A stretch of DNA of 44,466 nt, taken from Lachnospiraceae bacterium (GTDB taxonomy: Bacteria > Bacillota > Clostridia > Lachnospirales > Lachnospiraceae). Below, piece by piece: positions 8,563 to 16,793 of this stretch. The notes under the pieces were generated by a model. That model searched no databases. It saw only the letters and a list, made by a program, of their open reading frames with translations, and was not told the origin of the DNA. The translations under genes and the position numbers were made by a program. Each line of letters opens with the position of its first letter. The first letter of the stretch is position 1. The stretch spans positions 1-44,466 of the forward strand of contig JAAUZX010000019.1 in assembly GCA_014804365.1 (NCBI GenBank). Reading direction: 5' to 3'.

Positions 8563-8822
8563 AAAAAAGTCCCGGAACACATTTCTGTATTCCGGGACGG
8601 ATAGTTATGATTATCCGCGGTACCACCCGCATTGATAAGCCGACATCTCCGACAAGATGTTGCTTCGCCTTACCCTCTCTTAACACTTAACGCGTGTAAC
8701 GTACTGCCCTAGCGCATATCTATAGCCTCAATACTGCATACGGTTCAGGCAATCTGCTCCGGAGTGTTCCCGTTCCCTACCTTTCACAAACAGCGCTCTC
8801 AGTCGGTGACGCCGTATTCCTG
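8563..8822 (-). promoter_or_regulatory. T-box leader of aspS2-gatCAB
   Basis: tRNA-sensing transcription switch read on the minus strand. The T-box sequence GGGTGGTACCGCGG is at 8616-8629. A terminator follows: GTCCCGGAA / TTCCGGGAC stem at 8569-8598 and a six-T run at 8563-8568. At the base of stem I, AUACGG (8812-8817) pairs with CCGUAU (8738-8743). Just before the latter strand is UGAAC (8743-8747), where the specifier is expected. GAAC can be read as GAA (Glu) or AAC (Asn), both logical for this operon. I could not place every stem I motif, so the exact specifier is unproven. Confidence 0.93.
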
Positions 8823-8897
8823 TCGCTTCCCGTAAGGTGAGTCTCCTTCATTGCATTTTTGTATTTTTGTATACAATTTATATATCATACAATAAAA

Positions 8898-8935
8898 TAA
8901 AAAGCAACCTTTGTATTTAAAAAAATACAAAGGCT
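8898..8935 (-). terminator. Terminator after the DUF5684 gene
   Basis: Minus-strand stem CCTTTGTATTT / AAATACAAAGG (8908-8933) with a short T/A loop, then TGCTTTTTATTTT. It separates the small membrane protein gene from the T-box leader. The hairpin is A/T-flanked on both sides, so it may also act on the plus strand. Confidence 0.8.
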
Positions 8936-8963
8936 ACCTTTCAAAATCATTATTTTACTCCAT

Positions 8964-9338
8964 TTAGCCCTTTGACGGTCCTACATACTGCGCATCGCCA
9001 AATCCAAGCATCGGCACGAAAATAAATGGAAGGAACAGAATTCCGATACCGAAACCTACCCCCTTGTCAAACGCCATTGCCAGCTTGATCCACATAATGA
9101 TCGTCATGATCGCGCCTACACACGGAACAAATATCAGCAGGAACAACCAACCGGTTCCAAAGGTCATCTCAAACAGGCAATAAAGATTATAAAGAGGTAC
9201 GATCGCACCCCAGCCCGGTTTGCCCGCCTTCTCAAAAACCTTCCACAATCCGACCAAAACTACGATCGCTATTGCAAGTACTACCAACATGTACACAATA
9301 GATCCTGCTGCCAATGCAGCTGCTGTTGCATCATTCAT
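8964..9338 (-). CDS. Small multi-pass membrane protein, DUF5684-like
   Basis: 124 residues, almost entirely hydrophobic, with about three or four membrane segments: residues ~14-36, ~58-85 and ~92-112. The linking motif KVFEKAGKPGWGAIVPLYNLYCLFE, given here only in part for its FEKAGKPGWGAIVPLYN core, is the hallmark of the DUF5684 family. Members are small inner-membrane proteins of unknown function. Expressed alone from the promoter at 9410-9438 and ended by the terminator at 8898-8935. Confidence 0.8.
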   Translation of the reverse strand: MNDATAAALAAGSIVYMLVVLAIAIVVLVGLWKVFEKAGKPGWGAIVPLYNLYCLFEMTFGTGWLFLLIFVPCVGAIMTIIMWIKLAMAFDKGVGFGIGILFLPFIFVPMLGFGDAQYVGPSKG

Positions 9339-9409
9339 CTTTCTTCTCCTCCTACATAAGAAAATAAATTAATAAAAATCCGTCATTGCCCTCACACAAC
9401 GACATGCCT

Positions 9410-9438
9410 ATAGTAGCAAAATATGACATACTTTGCAA
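9410..9438 (-). promoter_or_regulatory. Promoter of the DUF5684 gene
   Basis: Minus strand TTGCAA (9433-9438), 17-bp spacer, TACTAT (9410-9415), preceded by TGC, which gives an extended -10. Predicted start near 9403, about 65 nt before the gene. Confidence 0.6.
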
Positions 9439-9490
9439 GATGTTTTTCAAGATGCTTATTGCGACTCTTTATCTCTTTGTCCACCGATAA

Positions 9491-10030
9491 TCATTTCGAC
9501 ATTTTACAATTTTTCCTATGTGCTTTCAGCTTCTTTAACGCCCAGTTGTAATGACTTGACGTATTAGAAATAAAATAGGAGCCCAGTGTGCTGGTACCGA
9601 CCCACTTATAAACCCCTTTTGTAAACAATTCCTCATTCGTAAAAGTTTCCGCCAGATCCATGACTTCCTTATGGGATTTCTCCAGCATCTGACTTGCCTC
9701 CTCCAAAGTGGTATCCTGATGTTTCTTCCAGAAAAATTCATTCAAACTTCCATACGTTTTCCATGTATACGGCTTTGGGAGAAACGGCTTGTTCTCTCCT
9801 TTTTGATTAGATGGAGCCCAGTCTAACAGAAGCTGATGCCACTCATAAAGGTGAATCAACACATCCCGCAGGTTTTTATCCCGCTTCCAATGCGCCTCTT
9901 TCTTATTATCATCGAAAGCAAACGGTGTTGATAATTCCTGCTCTGTCATTGATGCAATAAATTGATTCATCTCCTCATAATTAGCCGCTGCCGCGCTGAG
10001 TAATTCTGCCTTTGACGTAGGTCTGCCCAT
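9491..10030 (-). CDS. ClbS/DfsB family four-helix protein (DUF1706)
   Basis: 179 residues. The opening GRPTSKAELLSAA, the WKRDKNLRDVLIHLYEWHQLL segment (core DVLIHLYEWHQLLLDW) and the C-terminal SSHYNWALKKLKAHRK match the ClbS/DfsB family, a DinB-like four-helix bundle. ClbS itself protects colibactin producers from their own genotoxin. Most homologues in Firmicutes are uncharacterised, and no colibactin cluster is present here. It is followed on the same strand by the DUF5684 gene but with a separate promoter in between. A TATAAT -10-like hexamer lies about 45 nt upstream of the start. Confidence 0.85.
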   Translation of the reverse strand: MGRPTSKAELLSAAAANYEEMNQFIASMTEQELSTPFAFDDNKKEAHWKRDKNLRDVLIHLYEWHQLLLDWAPSNQKGENKPFLPKPYTWKTYGSLNEFFWKKHQDTTLEEASQMLEKSHKEVMDLAETFTNEELFTKGVYKWVGTSTLGSYFISNTSSHYNWALKKLKAHRKNCKMSK

Positions 10031-10130
10031 ATCTGTTCTCTCCTTTTCCGTTTAGTAACCATTCATAACTGTATTATAGCGGAGAAAATCTGACACCGTA
10101 TTGTCAGGTTTTATTTCTGCGGACAGCAAT

Positions 10131-11486
10131 TCAGGGAGATACCGGCTGATTTTGGCTTAAGAATTCAACCGCACTCTGATATGCCTCATCCGGATTTGTC
10201 TGTATATCGGGTGTCAAAGCCCGCTCCGTATTATTTTCGTCCGGTCGGATAAACTGCTTATGCGAGACGGTTGCCAATATATGGGAATTCGGCAACGACA
10301 TATAAAGAATATCGCCGTAGCTGCTGGGTGTATTGGAGCTTGCTTCCCCTATGATCGTACCGAGTTTTCCGTCTCTTACCCATACACATAGCATAGTCGC
10401 GGAGCTGAACGTGTACCGGTCACAGAGCACGACAAGCCGCACGTTGTCATTCACCGTACATTTTGCGGAGCCATTCCATCTGAATGTACCGCTATCCCGC
10501 AGATAACCGACCTGTTCCGATGCCTCATCGGAAAATCGAATCAGCATATCATACCCCGGCCCTGTCATTCCCATGGCTCCAAGCAGCCTTTTACATGCGT
10601 TCGAATTCCCGCCGCCGTTTCCTCTGGCATCGATTATGACCTTATTGCAGCCCTGTTTGACAGCCTTTTCCAGTTCATCCGCAATAGATTTCAAATTCGC
10701 ATCATCTACACACTCAACAAAGTTGACGACGAAGATATCCCCATCCATCTGACATGTATTTACAGGCGCCTCATATTCGCTGTCAGGATCTTCTTCCGGT
10801 TTATAAAACGTGCACTCCTCTGTGGAACCGTCCGAATAAGTTACTGCCACATTTTCAGCTATGCCGTCTGCCTCTTGCGTGATCACGCCTGCCAGTTCCA
10901 GAATATTTCTTCCGGTTATGTAAGTCCCCCGGTTGATCTGCCGCGCCATATCGTTTTCCGCCGGAAAAATGTGATCGATCGTTTCATATATATTTTCAAT
11001 GGGCACACCGCCTATTTCCACAACAGACCGGTCACTGACAATACCTTTTTCTATGCGGTATGTATTTTGATCCTGATATACCTGTTCCATGTCGAGATAT
11101 TCATCTTCGCTCCAGCGGATACGGGTATGACCGTCTTCAAAAAAGCATAAATATTCCGCCGTTGCCGCCTGAAAATCTCCCACGCTCATTTCGCCGGAAG
11201 CCGCGTTCATATAATTCCGGCATGCCTGCTCATAGGCCGAATGGTCTTTTTGCACAACAAAATACGGGTGTGCATCTTCCACAAACTGTATTGCAAGGTC
11301 CCGATCCTCCGTCACCTGCTCTTTCGTCAGTAAAATATCTGTTGCAAGCGCTTCGGGTCTTTCGGGATACTGCCCGCCGAAGCTGATCGGAAGACGGTAG
11401 AATCCTATGACTCCGACTGCTATAAGCGCTAAGAGAAGAATTGTGATGAGAATGATTGGTTTCTTTTTCGTCTTATGTTTTTTCAT
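10131..11486 (-). CDS. S41 family (tail-specific type) peptidase, membrane anchored
   Basis: 451 residues. The N-terminus is basic (KKHKTKKKP) followed by a single hydrophobic segment (about 11-30), so the rest is exported and tethered. The C-terminal half carries the S41 fold: KVIIDARGNGGGNS, then the segment with the expected nucleophile, DRYTFSSAT, and GEASSNTPSSYGD. Such proteins cleave peptides or partly folded proteins outside the membrane. No PDZ domain is obvious, so this belongs to the PDZ-less tricorn-core-like branch rather than CtpA. It is not clearly in an operon. A 6-bp hairpin (CTGACA/TGTCAG) with T-rich flank follows the stop. Confidence 0.85.
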   Translation of the reverse strand: MKKHKTKKKPIILITILLLALIAVGVIGFYRLPISFGGQYPERPEALATDILLTKEQVTEDRDLAIQFVEDAHPYFVVQKDHSAYEQACRNYMNAASGEMSVGDFQAATAEYLCFFEDGHTRIRWSEDEYLDMEQVYQDQNTYRIEKGIVSDRSVVEIGGVPIENIYETIDHIFPAENDMARQINRGTYITGRNILELAGVITQEADGIAENVAVTYSDGSTEECTFYKPEEDPDSEYEAPVNTCQMDGDIFVVNFVECVDDANLKSIADELEKAVKQGCNKVIIDARGNGGGNSNACKRLLGAMGMTGPGYDMLIRFSDEASEQVGYLRDSGTFRWNGSAKCTVNDNVRLVVLCDRYTFSSATMLCVWVRDGKLGTIIGEASSNTPSSYGDILYMSLPNSHILATVSHKQFIRPDENNTERALTPDIQTNPDEAYQSAVEFLSQNQPVSP

Positions 11487-11583
11487 GTCTATTCCTCATG
11501 CTCTTTTCACTTCGTAAAAGAAATACATTTCCTCCTCGTCATCATTGATGGCCTCTTGGAATAAATCTGTTCACACTTTTATT

Positions 11584-11592
11584 AGTATAGCA
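11584..11592 (-). promoter_or_regulatory. Extended -10 promoter candidate upstream of the S41 gene
   Basis: TGCTATACT on the minus strand, an extended -10 box about 100 nt upstream of the S41 start; no good -35 is visible. It also lies just downstream of the GNAT stop, so it would make the S41 gene independent. Confidence 0.45.
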
Positions 11593-11614
11593 CAATTAGA
11601 TTTTGCGGACGCAT

Positions 11615-12082
11615 CTATTTCGCATAAAACACCAATGTCAACTTATCATTGATCACTTTCTCTGCACCCGTTCTTTTGTATCCCATCTTCTCATACAGAT
11701 AACAGTTCTTCGGCTCCTGCAGGATCGTATCAAGTTCCCATCCCTCTGATCCGTGCAATTCTTCGCACATTCGGATCGCCCTCTGCGCAATTCCCTGTCC
11801 TCTGAATTCCGGCAAAACAAAGATCGGAGATATCCGTTTGTTTACGCCGTTTTCTTTCCGGTCAACAATACGAATAGCACCCACTTTGCGCGCACCGAGA
11901 CAGATAAAGTAATAGTAAGTGAAATCCTGTCTCAGCCGAAATTCTACCTTTTCAACAGGTTCACAGCCGGGACTTGTATCAAAATCCTGATATTTATCGA
12001 GCAGTTCCCGGAACGATTCGATCTGCATTGCGTGCAATTCTCCTGCATCTTCTATTCCTGCTCTTAACAATTTGACTTCCAT
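11615..12082 (-). CDS. GNAT family N-acetyltransferase
   Basis: 155 residues. The acetyl-CoA binding signature FVLPEFRGQGIAQRAIRMCEE is visible (core LPEFRGQGIAQRAI, the R/Q-x-x-G-x-A loop). It is preceded by the usual beta strands (YYFICLGARKVGAIRIV) and followed by YLYEKMGYKRTG, a common GNAT C-terminal motif. The substrate cannot be told from sequence; small-molecule or protein amine acetylation are both possible. The start at 12082 has an AAAGGAG Shine-Dalgarno 6 nt upstream; an in-frame extension to 12142 reads through a terminator hairpin and is rejected. The gene lies directly behind a terminator, so its expression is probably set by attenuation. Confidence 0.9.
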   Translation of the reverse strand: MEVKLLRAGIEDAGELHAMQIESFRELLDKYQDFDTSPGCEPVEKVEFRLRQDFTYYYFICLGARKVGAIRIVDRKENGVNKRISPIFVLPEFRGQGIAQRAIRMCEELHGSEGWELDTILQEPKNCYLYEKMGYKRTGAEKVINDKLTLVFYAK

Positions 12083-12107
12083 AAACAGCTCCTTTCTTTC
12101 ACACTTG

Positions 12108-12305
12108 AAAAAATGCACCAAACATTGATATGTCCGGTGCACCTCTAAATCCTGTCGGTTATAAACGATTTATTTTCTTTCAAAACCTACATATACCGAT
12201 TTCCATGCACAGACATATCAGACCTACCGCTGTAACTGTGCATCCGATCAGATAACAATTACAGTTAAGTACGTCTGTAATACATGTAGATATAATTCAT
12301 TGTAA
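12108..12305 (-). promoter_or_regulatory. Candidate attenuator leader of the GNAT gene
   Basis: Read on the minus strand: a promoter candidate TTACAA-17-TATTAC (12300-12305, 12277-12282) overlapping an inverted repeat ATTACAG/CTGTAAT. Next is hairpin 1, ATGCACAG/CTGTGCAT (12206-12244). Last is a terminator, TGCACC-GG-ACAT-ATCA-ATGT-TT-GGTGCA-TTTTTT (12108-12141), whose T-run ends 26 nt before the start codon. UGAUAUGUC from hairpin 1 (12212-12220) is perfectly complementary to GACAUAUCA inside the terminator (12126-12134), and UGCA can add four more pairs. This gives a possible antiterminator that excludes both hairpins. Confidence 0.55.
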
Positions 12306-12347
12306 TATGTAAGTTCCGCATTTTAATCTCCGTGTCTGTAAAATTTT

Positions 12348-13352
12348 CTATAGGCTATCACAGTCCGTCTTATGTGTCAAGAAATATTGCTTTGCTTTTT
12401 CATATTCTTCTACGGATATTCCGAGACCTACGCAAGCCTGCTGTAAATCAATTTTAAAATTCTTCATTGCCGATTCTACATTTTCTATCAACGTTCTCAA
12501 ACGTCCCTCCTCTCGGCCTTTTTCTAGCCCCCTTTCTAACCCTATTTCTTCTCCTCTAGCCATGCCAATCTCAAGAATATTCATCCTCACAGCCTCCCAT
12601 TCCTCCGATTGCTTTACCTCTCCTACAATTCTGTCTAGATCCAGAATCCTTTCATCCTTCACGGTTACATTCTCGTTATCCAGCGTAGTATGTTTCATGT
12701 ATTGCAGCAGACTGACCAGCTCCGATCGCCCGTTCTTACTGGTCATATTCAGGAATATCTTGCTTGTACCATCATCCAGTGACAGTTCCGGTACTTCTTC
12801 ACATCTCTCTCGAAATGTATACATCGCCAGATTCTTTCCGAAAATATCTTCCTGCGTAATAAAAATAATCGTTGTAGACGGCAAATGTTTGTATCGGGTT
12901 TCCTTACCGGATTTCAATATCGGCGTATCAATAAGTCCTTGGTAAAATCTGGAGCGTTTACGGATGTCATCGCTTTTTGTATCGTTCTGCATCTCCATAT
13001 TAAACTGCCGTTCTGACACATCTTGCGCCCACGCGTCAAGACGTATCGCCCGCTTCCCTGACCGATTCAGGATAACCTGTTCGACTTTAACCTCTTTAAG
13101 CTGTAACTCCGACTCGTCCAATATAATACTGAGCACATCCTCATAAGCTTCCTTAACTTTCATCACTGACAGGAACAATGCGAAATCACTCAAATTAAGC
13201 TGATACTCTTCATGAAATACATCTTCTGCATGATCTTTAGTGTCTGTTTTCTGTATTGGCGTTGCCAGTTCTCCATTCACACCTTCTGATTTCTGCCCCT
13301 GAATTGTCTTTCGTACCTGATTCTCCGTTTTCGTCGTCGTTTCCTTTTGCAT
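12348..13352 (-). CDS. Rpn family PD-(D/E)XK nuclease / transposase-like protein
   Basis: 334 residues. The middle matches the Rpn (recombination-promoting nuclease, PDDEXK_2) family: FHEEYQLNLSDFALFLS, then the active-site pattern D106 (RLDAWAQD) ... E120-x-Q122 (FNMEMQ), then RSRFYQGLIDTPIL. The C-terminus is the typical helix-rich tail with GLERGLEKGREEGR. Known Rpn proteins are DNA endonucleases that raise recombination and act in phage defence; the role here is unknown. The start at 13352 is favoured by AGAGAGGA 8 nt upstream, although that sequence can pair with TCCTCTCT at the 5' end of the mRNA. A degraded relative lies at 30137-30655. Confidence 0.85.
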   Translation of the reverse strand: MQKETTTKTENQVRKTIQGQKSEGVNGELATPIQKTDTKDHAEDVFHEEYQLNLSDFALFLSVMKVKEAYEDVLSIILDESELQLKEVKVEQVILNRSGKRAIRLDAWAQDVSERQFNMEMQNDTKSDDIRKRSRFYQGLIDTPILKSGKETRYKHLPSTTIIFITQEDIFGKNLAMYTFRERCEEVPELSLDDGTSKIFLNMTSKNGRSELVSLLQYMKHTTLDNENVTVKDERILDLDRIVGEVKQSEEWEAVRMNILEIGMARGEEIGLERGLEKGREEGRLRTLIENVESAMKNFKIDLQQACVGLGISVEEYEKAKQYFLTHKTDCDSL

Positions 13353-13358
13353 AGCATA

Positions 13359-13420
13359 TCCTCTCTTTCCCGTTGACAGAGAGGACATCGCCAATATATC
13401 ACGTTTTTTCCTCCCTGCAA
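13359..13420 (-). promoter_or_regulatory. Promoter and Shine-Dalgarno-sequestering hairpin of the Rpn gene
   Basis: TTGCAG (13415-13420), 16-bp spacer, TATATT (13393-13398) on the minus strand; predicted start near 13386. The mRNA would open with UCCUCUCU (13378-13385), which pairs over 8 bp with AGAGAGGA (13359-13366), the Rpn ribosome binding site. The loop is 11 nt. Confidence 0.5.
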
Positions 13421-13725
13421 TTATTTAGTTGTAAGCAAGGAGTTCTCGCAGAAACTGCTCTGCATGAATACAGATGAAAACAAACACAATTTTTGGACGC
13501 AGAGTGTCCAATATGTTTCTGTTTCATCCGGAGCTTATGATCGCCCTGTAAGATACTATAAGAATCTTAGAATTGTTCTTTGCTTAAAAAGATTGTAACA
13601 CACTCTTTTTTTCATTACAAGATAAACTTTATTAAATACATTGTATCCCAGCTGTAACATCGCACCTTCGTTACAACCGCCGCTGTTCAGACATTATAAT
13701 TATCCGATACAAATGGATGTTAATT
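13421..13725. other. Intergenic stretch without recognised gene
   Basis: About 300 bp between the Rpn promoter and the azlD stop. It holds a small stem (TTGGAC/GTCCAA near 13494-13512) and a GTTGTAAC/GTTACAGC inverted repeat near 13653-13679. Neither has a clear T-run or relation to the repeat families of this window. I see no coding potential. Confidence 0.6.
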
Positions 13726-14052
13726 TTAGAACACAAACTGCACCAACAGCATATAGCAGACCGTCCCGCCCGCTATGGAAATGAGCATCTGTCGCTTCCA
13801 AAGGTGCAGTCCGACCACCACTGCGATACCGATCATTTCCGGTATTCCGTGGCTTCCGGCAAACAAACTGACATTTTTCAGGCAATAGATCACCAACAGT
13901 CCGAACACCGCCGCCGGAAGAACCTTGCCGAGATACTGTATATACTTAGGTGTCGGTTTTCCTGCCGGAAAAACCAGAAACGGGACAAACCGCGTCAGCA
14001 TCGTCCCAAGCACTACCATTCCGATTGTAATTATCTGCTGTGTAAATGTCAT
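13726..14052 (-). CDS. azlD: AzlD family branched-chain amino acid export subunit
   Basis: 108 residues, about four hydrophobic segments, with the AzlD features [24 protein letters not shown] (core [13 protein letters not shown]) and [17 protein letters not shown]. AzlD is the small partner of AzlC; together they export branched-chain amino acids and analogues. The start overlaps the azlC stop (ATGA), and GGAGG precedes it within the azlC end, so the pair is translationally coupled. Confidence 0.9.
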   Translation of the reverse strand: MTFTQQIITIGMVVLGTMLTRFVPFLVFPAGKPTPKYIQYLGKVLPAAVFGLLVIYCLKNVSLFAGSHGIPEMIGIAVVVGLHLWKRQMLISIAGGTVCYMLLVQFVF

Positions 14053-14762
14053 TGCCGCACCTCCGTCTCTTTTTCCAGCGGTGCCCTAAGCAGTGTGAGC
14101 ACGCCCAGAATCCCGATCATGGCCGGAATAATGAAGTCATCCGCTCCGAACGCAATCAGACACAGCAGGGAAACTCCGAGCCCCACAAACGCACTTATAT
14201 GGTTCTTCTCCTTCATCCACTGCTCCATGAAAATCACGACAAACATCGCCGTCATGACAAAATCCAGTCCCTCTGTGTTAAAATGAATCAATGAGCCGAA
14301 AATTCCTCCCAGCGTGGCGCCGAAGACCCAATAGCATTGATTCAACAGTGTGACAAAAAACATGAACCATCCCCTGTCGATTCCCTCCGGGATATCCGCC
14401 GTATAATTGATGGAAAAACTCTCATCGCACATTCCGAAGATCAGATAAATATCTTTCAGACCGTTCCCCCGATACTTGTCCAACATGGAAATCCCGTAAA
14501 ACAGATGTCTTGCATTGATCATCAGCGTCATGGCAAGCGCCTGCAGCGGATTGAATGCTCCCAGCAGCAGACTGACTGCCACAAACTCTACGGAACCCGC
14601 AAAGATCGTCAGACTCATAAACATCGGATACAAAAAGCTGAATCCCGATACATTCATGTATATCCCGTAAGTCATACCCAAGAACCAGAAACCTGCAAAA
14701 ATCGGAATCGTATGAGGAAATGCCGCTTTAAAAGCATCTTTTAATTTTGTTCTGTTTGACAT
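14049..14762 (-). CDS. azlC: AzlC family branched-chain amino acid transport permease
   Basis: 237 residues with the family opening [22 protein letters not shown] and the diagnostic [15 protein letters not shown] segment, plus several membrane helices. Large subunit of the AzlCD exporter. Behind the promoter at 14840-14868, with an AGGAG Shine-Dalgarno. The order azlC-azlD is the usual one. No Lrp-type regulator is adjacent, so regulation is not evident. Confidence 0.93.
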   Translation of the reverse strand: MSNRTKLKDAFKAAFPHTIPIFAGFWFLGMTYGIYMNVSGFSFLYPMFMSLTIFAGSVEFVAVSLLLGAFNPLQALAMTLMINARHLFYGISMLDKYRGNGLKDIYLIFGMCDESFSINYTADIPEGIDRGWFMFFVTLLNQCYWVFGATLGGIFGSLIHFNTEGLDFVMTAMFVVIFMEQWMKEKNHISAFVGLGVSLLCLIAFGADDFIIPAMIGILGVLTLLRAPLEKETEVRQ

Positions 14763-14839
14763 GGCGATTTTCTCCTAAAGTAAACTGACCGACCACATCG
14801 CCTGTCGCCCCACAGACCGCACAGCCGCTCCACCGCCTT

Positions 14840-14868
14840 ATCATATCACCTCCGGGAAATACTTTCAA
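14840..14868 (-). promoter_or_regulatory. Promoter of azlCD
   Basis: Minus strand TTGAAA (14863-14868), 17-bp spacer, TATGAT (14840-14845); predicted start near 14833, about 70 nt before azlC. It lies in the gap after the FtsX-type permease gene, so azlCD is probably a separate unit. Confidence 0.7.
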
Positions 14869-14895
14869 ATACTATATTAAATCTATAGCCTCATG

Positions 14896-16032
14896 CTAAT
14901 CCAGCATAATCTCCTTCACGGAGAACCTCTCCATTTTCTTCGTATACACCAGCATGATCCCTTCATATAGCAACAAGAATACGATCAATGTCACGATCAT
15001 AGCCGGAACGTCAAACTGATAATCCGGAACGCCTTCCATATCGGCAAATATGACTTCCACCGCTATCTTCAGCAGAACATACTGATAGACCGTCCCAAAT
15101 GCAAATCCTATGTACGCCCAAGGCCGATATCCTCCCAAAACCGCTTTGGCACAGTCTTTCGCATCATATCCGAATACCTTCATCATCGTAATGGTTTTGC
15201 CGTTTGCTTTGACCACGGATGTGGTCGCGATCAAAAGCGTGACACATGCTAAAACCATGCCGATTGCCATAATCATAACAGACATCATAACGCTCGCCAG
15301 TTCATCCATACTGAAAGACATCTGCATCATGGAAGCAAAACAAAAAACTGCAAAGGTGATGAAAAACACCAGCGATTTACGCTGTCTTACACTGCCTTTT
15401 CGCAACTCCGTCAAAAAGGGCATATCTGTCTCTTTTTTCGCCTTAACAATCTTCGAAGTCACTGTTTCTCTCATGAGTGAAAGTGCGGAAACTCTCAGCC
15501 TGCGATAGCTGTAAAGAACTGCGAGCAGGGCAAAGAATACCGTAGGCAGACCTACCAATTCCATAAGCAGGATCGGATGGAAAGTCACGTCCATTGCCGG
15601 AAAATAGCCCTCCGCATTCTGCACTTCATAGAACCTCGGCATAAGCAGATGTGCACAGAAATATCCCGCCGCGGTACCAGCCAGCACGGATAGCCCGAAC
15701 ACGGCAAATCCTTTTGCAATAGCAAGTCTTGAATATCCCAATGCTTTTAAAATGCCTAACTGCTTTTTGTGGGTATCTACATAATGCCCTATGTAAAAAC
15801 ATAATAATACCACTGTGGTGAGAAGCAGACAGCCGCCGCTCACCACGCTCACCATCTTAGCCGTATTGCACTGTGCTTCATAGAATATTTTTGCCATATC
15901 CGCAGTGATCAGCGCTTCTATATCCGTCAGATCTATATAGTAGTTCAGAAACAGCGCACATACAAAAACCGCACAAAAACTTACGATTAAAATTCCGATC
16001 ATCTTAAATATATCTTTATAACTTATTATCAT
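14896..16032 (-). CDS. FtsX/MacB-type ABC transporter permease
   Basis: 378 residues with about eight membrane helices in two FtsX-like halves: ~60-180, containing the CFYIGHYVDTHKKQLGILKALGYS core (KKQLGILKALGYS), and ~215-370, ending with KKMERFSVKEIMLD. The LGILKALGYS and MMKVFGYDAKD segments are the coupling helices that contact the ATPase. It is the membrane partner of the ATPase at 16101-16793 and the third gene of the TetR-led operon. It lacks the large extracellular domain of MacB, so substrate and direction (export or lipoprotein/peptide handling) cannot be told. Confidence 0.85.
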   Translation of the reverse strand: MIISYKDIFKMIGILIVSFCAVFVCALFLNYYIDLTDIEALITADMAKIFYEAQCNTAKMVSVVSGGCLLLTTVVLLCFYIGHYVDTHKKQLGILKALGYSRLAIAKGFAVFGLSVLAGTAAGYFCAHLLMPRFYEVQNAEGYFPAMDVTFHPILLMELVGLPTVFFALLAVLYSYRRLRVSALSLMRETVTSKIVKAKKETDMPFLTELRKGSVRQRKSLVFFITFAVFCFASMMQMSFSMDELASVMMSVMIMAIGMVLACVTLLIATTSVVKANGKTITMMKVFGYDAKDCAKAVLGGYRPWAYIGFAFGTVYQYVLLKIAVEVIFADMEGVPDYQFDVPAMIVTLIVFLLLYEGIMLVYTKKMERFSVKEIMLD

Positions 16033-16100
16033 AACTACTCCTCTTTACATGCTTCGGCACACCTATAAATCAAATTCTTCTCTGCCAATCCCACCTTCAT

Positions 16101-16793
16101 CTACCATGCAATCTCATATGCCGTCTTCTGCTCCGTATTGTGATATGTCTGCACGATCCGGCCACTGTTCATACGGATCACGGTATTTGCCATCTCTGCG
16201 ATATTCTGATTATGCGTCACCATGACCATCGTAAATCCCTGCTCCTTCTTCAGTTTGCAAATATAGTCAAGAACCTGTCTTCCCGTCTGCTCATCAAGGG
16301 CTCCTGTCGGCTCGTCCAGATACAGCACTTTAGGTTTCTTGGCAAGCGCTCTTGCCACGGAGACTCTCTGCTGCTCTCCGCCGCTTAATTCGTGAGGATA
16401 CTTGCTGCGTTTCGCTTCCAATCCGACAGCCTTGATCGTTTCACGGTAGTCTTTGTTATTCGCAAGGTCTGCTCCCATTTTCACATTCTTATCTACATTC
16501 AGATTCGGAAGCAGAAAATACTGCTGAAAAATATAGCCTACATATTCTCTTCTGAACTTTGTCAATTCCGCGTCTTTCATGGAAGACAAATTCTGTGCTT
16601 CGTAACATATCGCTCCCTCATCCGCAGGCTCCAGTCCGGAAATCACATTGAGAAGCGTGGATTTACCCGAACCGGAAGTGCCTAATATGACAACGAAATC
16701 TCCGTCTTCGATCGTAAGCGACACACCTTTGAGCACCTCATTGCGGCTGTCGCCTGTTCCGTATGATTTATGTACATTTTCAATCTTAATCAT
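16101..16793 (-). CDS. ABC transporter ATP-binding protein (MacB/LolD type)
   Basis: 230 residues with all nucleotide-binding motifs: Walker A GTSGSGKST, Q-loop IFQQYFLLPNL, signature LSGGEQQRVSVARAL, Walker B VLYLDEPTGALDEQTG and the H-loop VTHNQNIAEMA. The EPTGALD variant and the length put it in the MacB/LolD/FtsE branch that works with FtsX-like permeases. It overlaps the end of the tetR gene by 8 nt and is followed after 68 bp by its permease. Confidence 0.95.
   Translation of the reverse strand: MIKIENVHKSYGTGDSRNEVLKGVSLTIEDGDFVVILGTSGSGKSTLLNVISGLEPADEGAICYEAQNLSSMKDAELTKFRREYVGYIFQQYFLLPNLNVDKNVKMGADLANNKDYRETIKAVGLEAKRSKYPHELSGGEQQRVSVARALAKKPKVLYLDEPTGALDEQTGRQVLDYICKLKKEQGFTMVMVTHNQNIAEMANTVIRMNSGRIVQTYHNTEQKTAYEIAW

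Noticed and set aside
12083-12142. 20-residue N-terminal extension of the GNAT protein
   Set aside because: It would be translated through the terminator hairpin and lacks a ribosome binding site; the ATG at 12082 has AAAGGAG.
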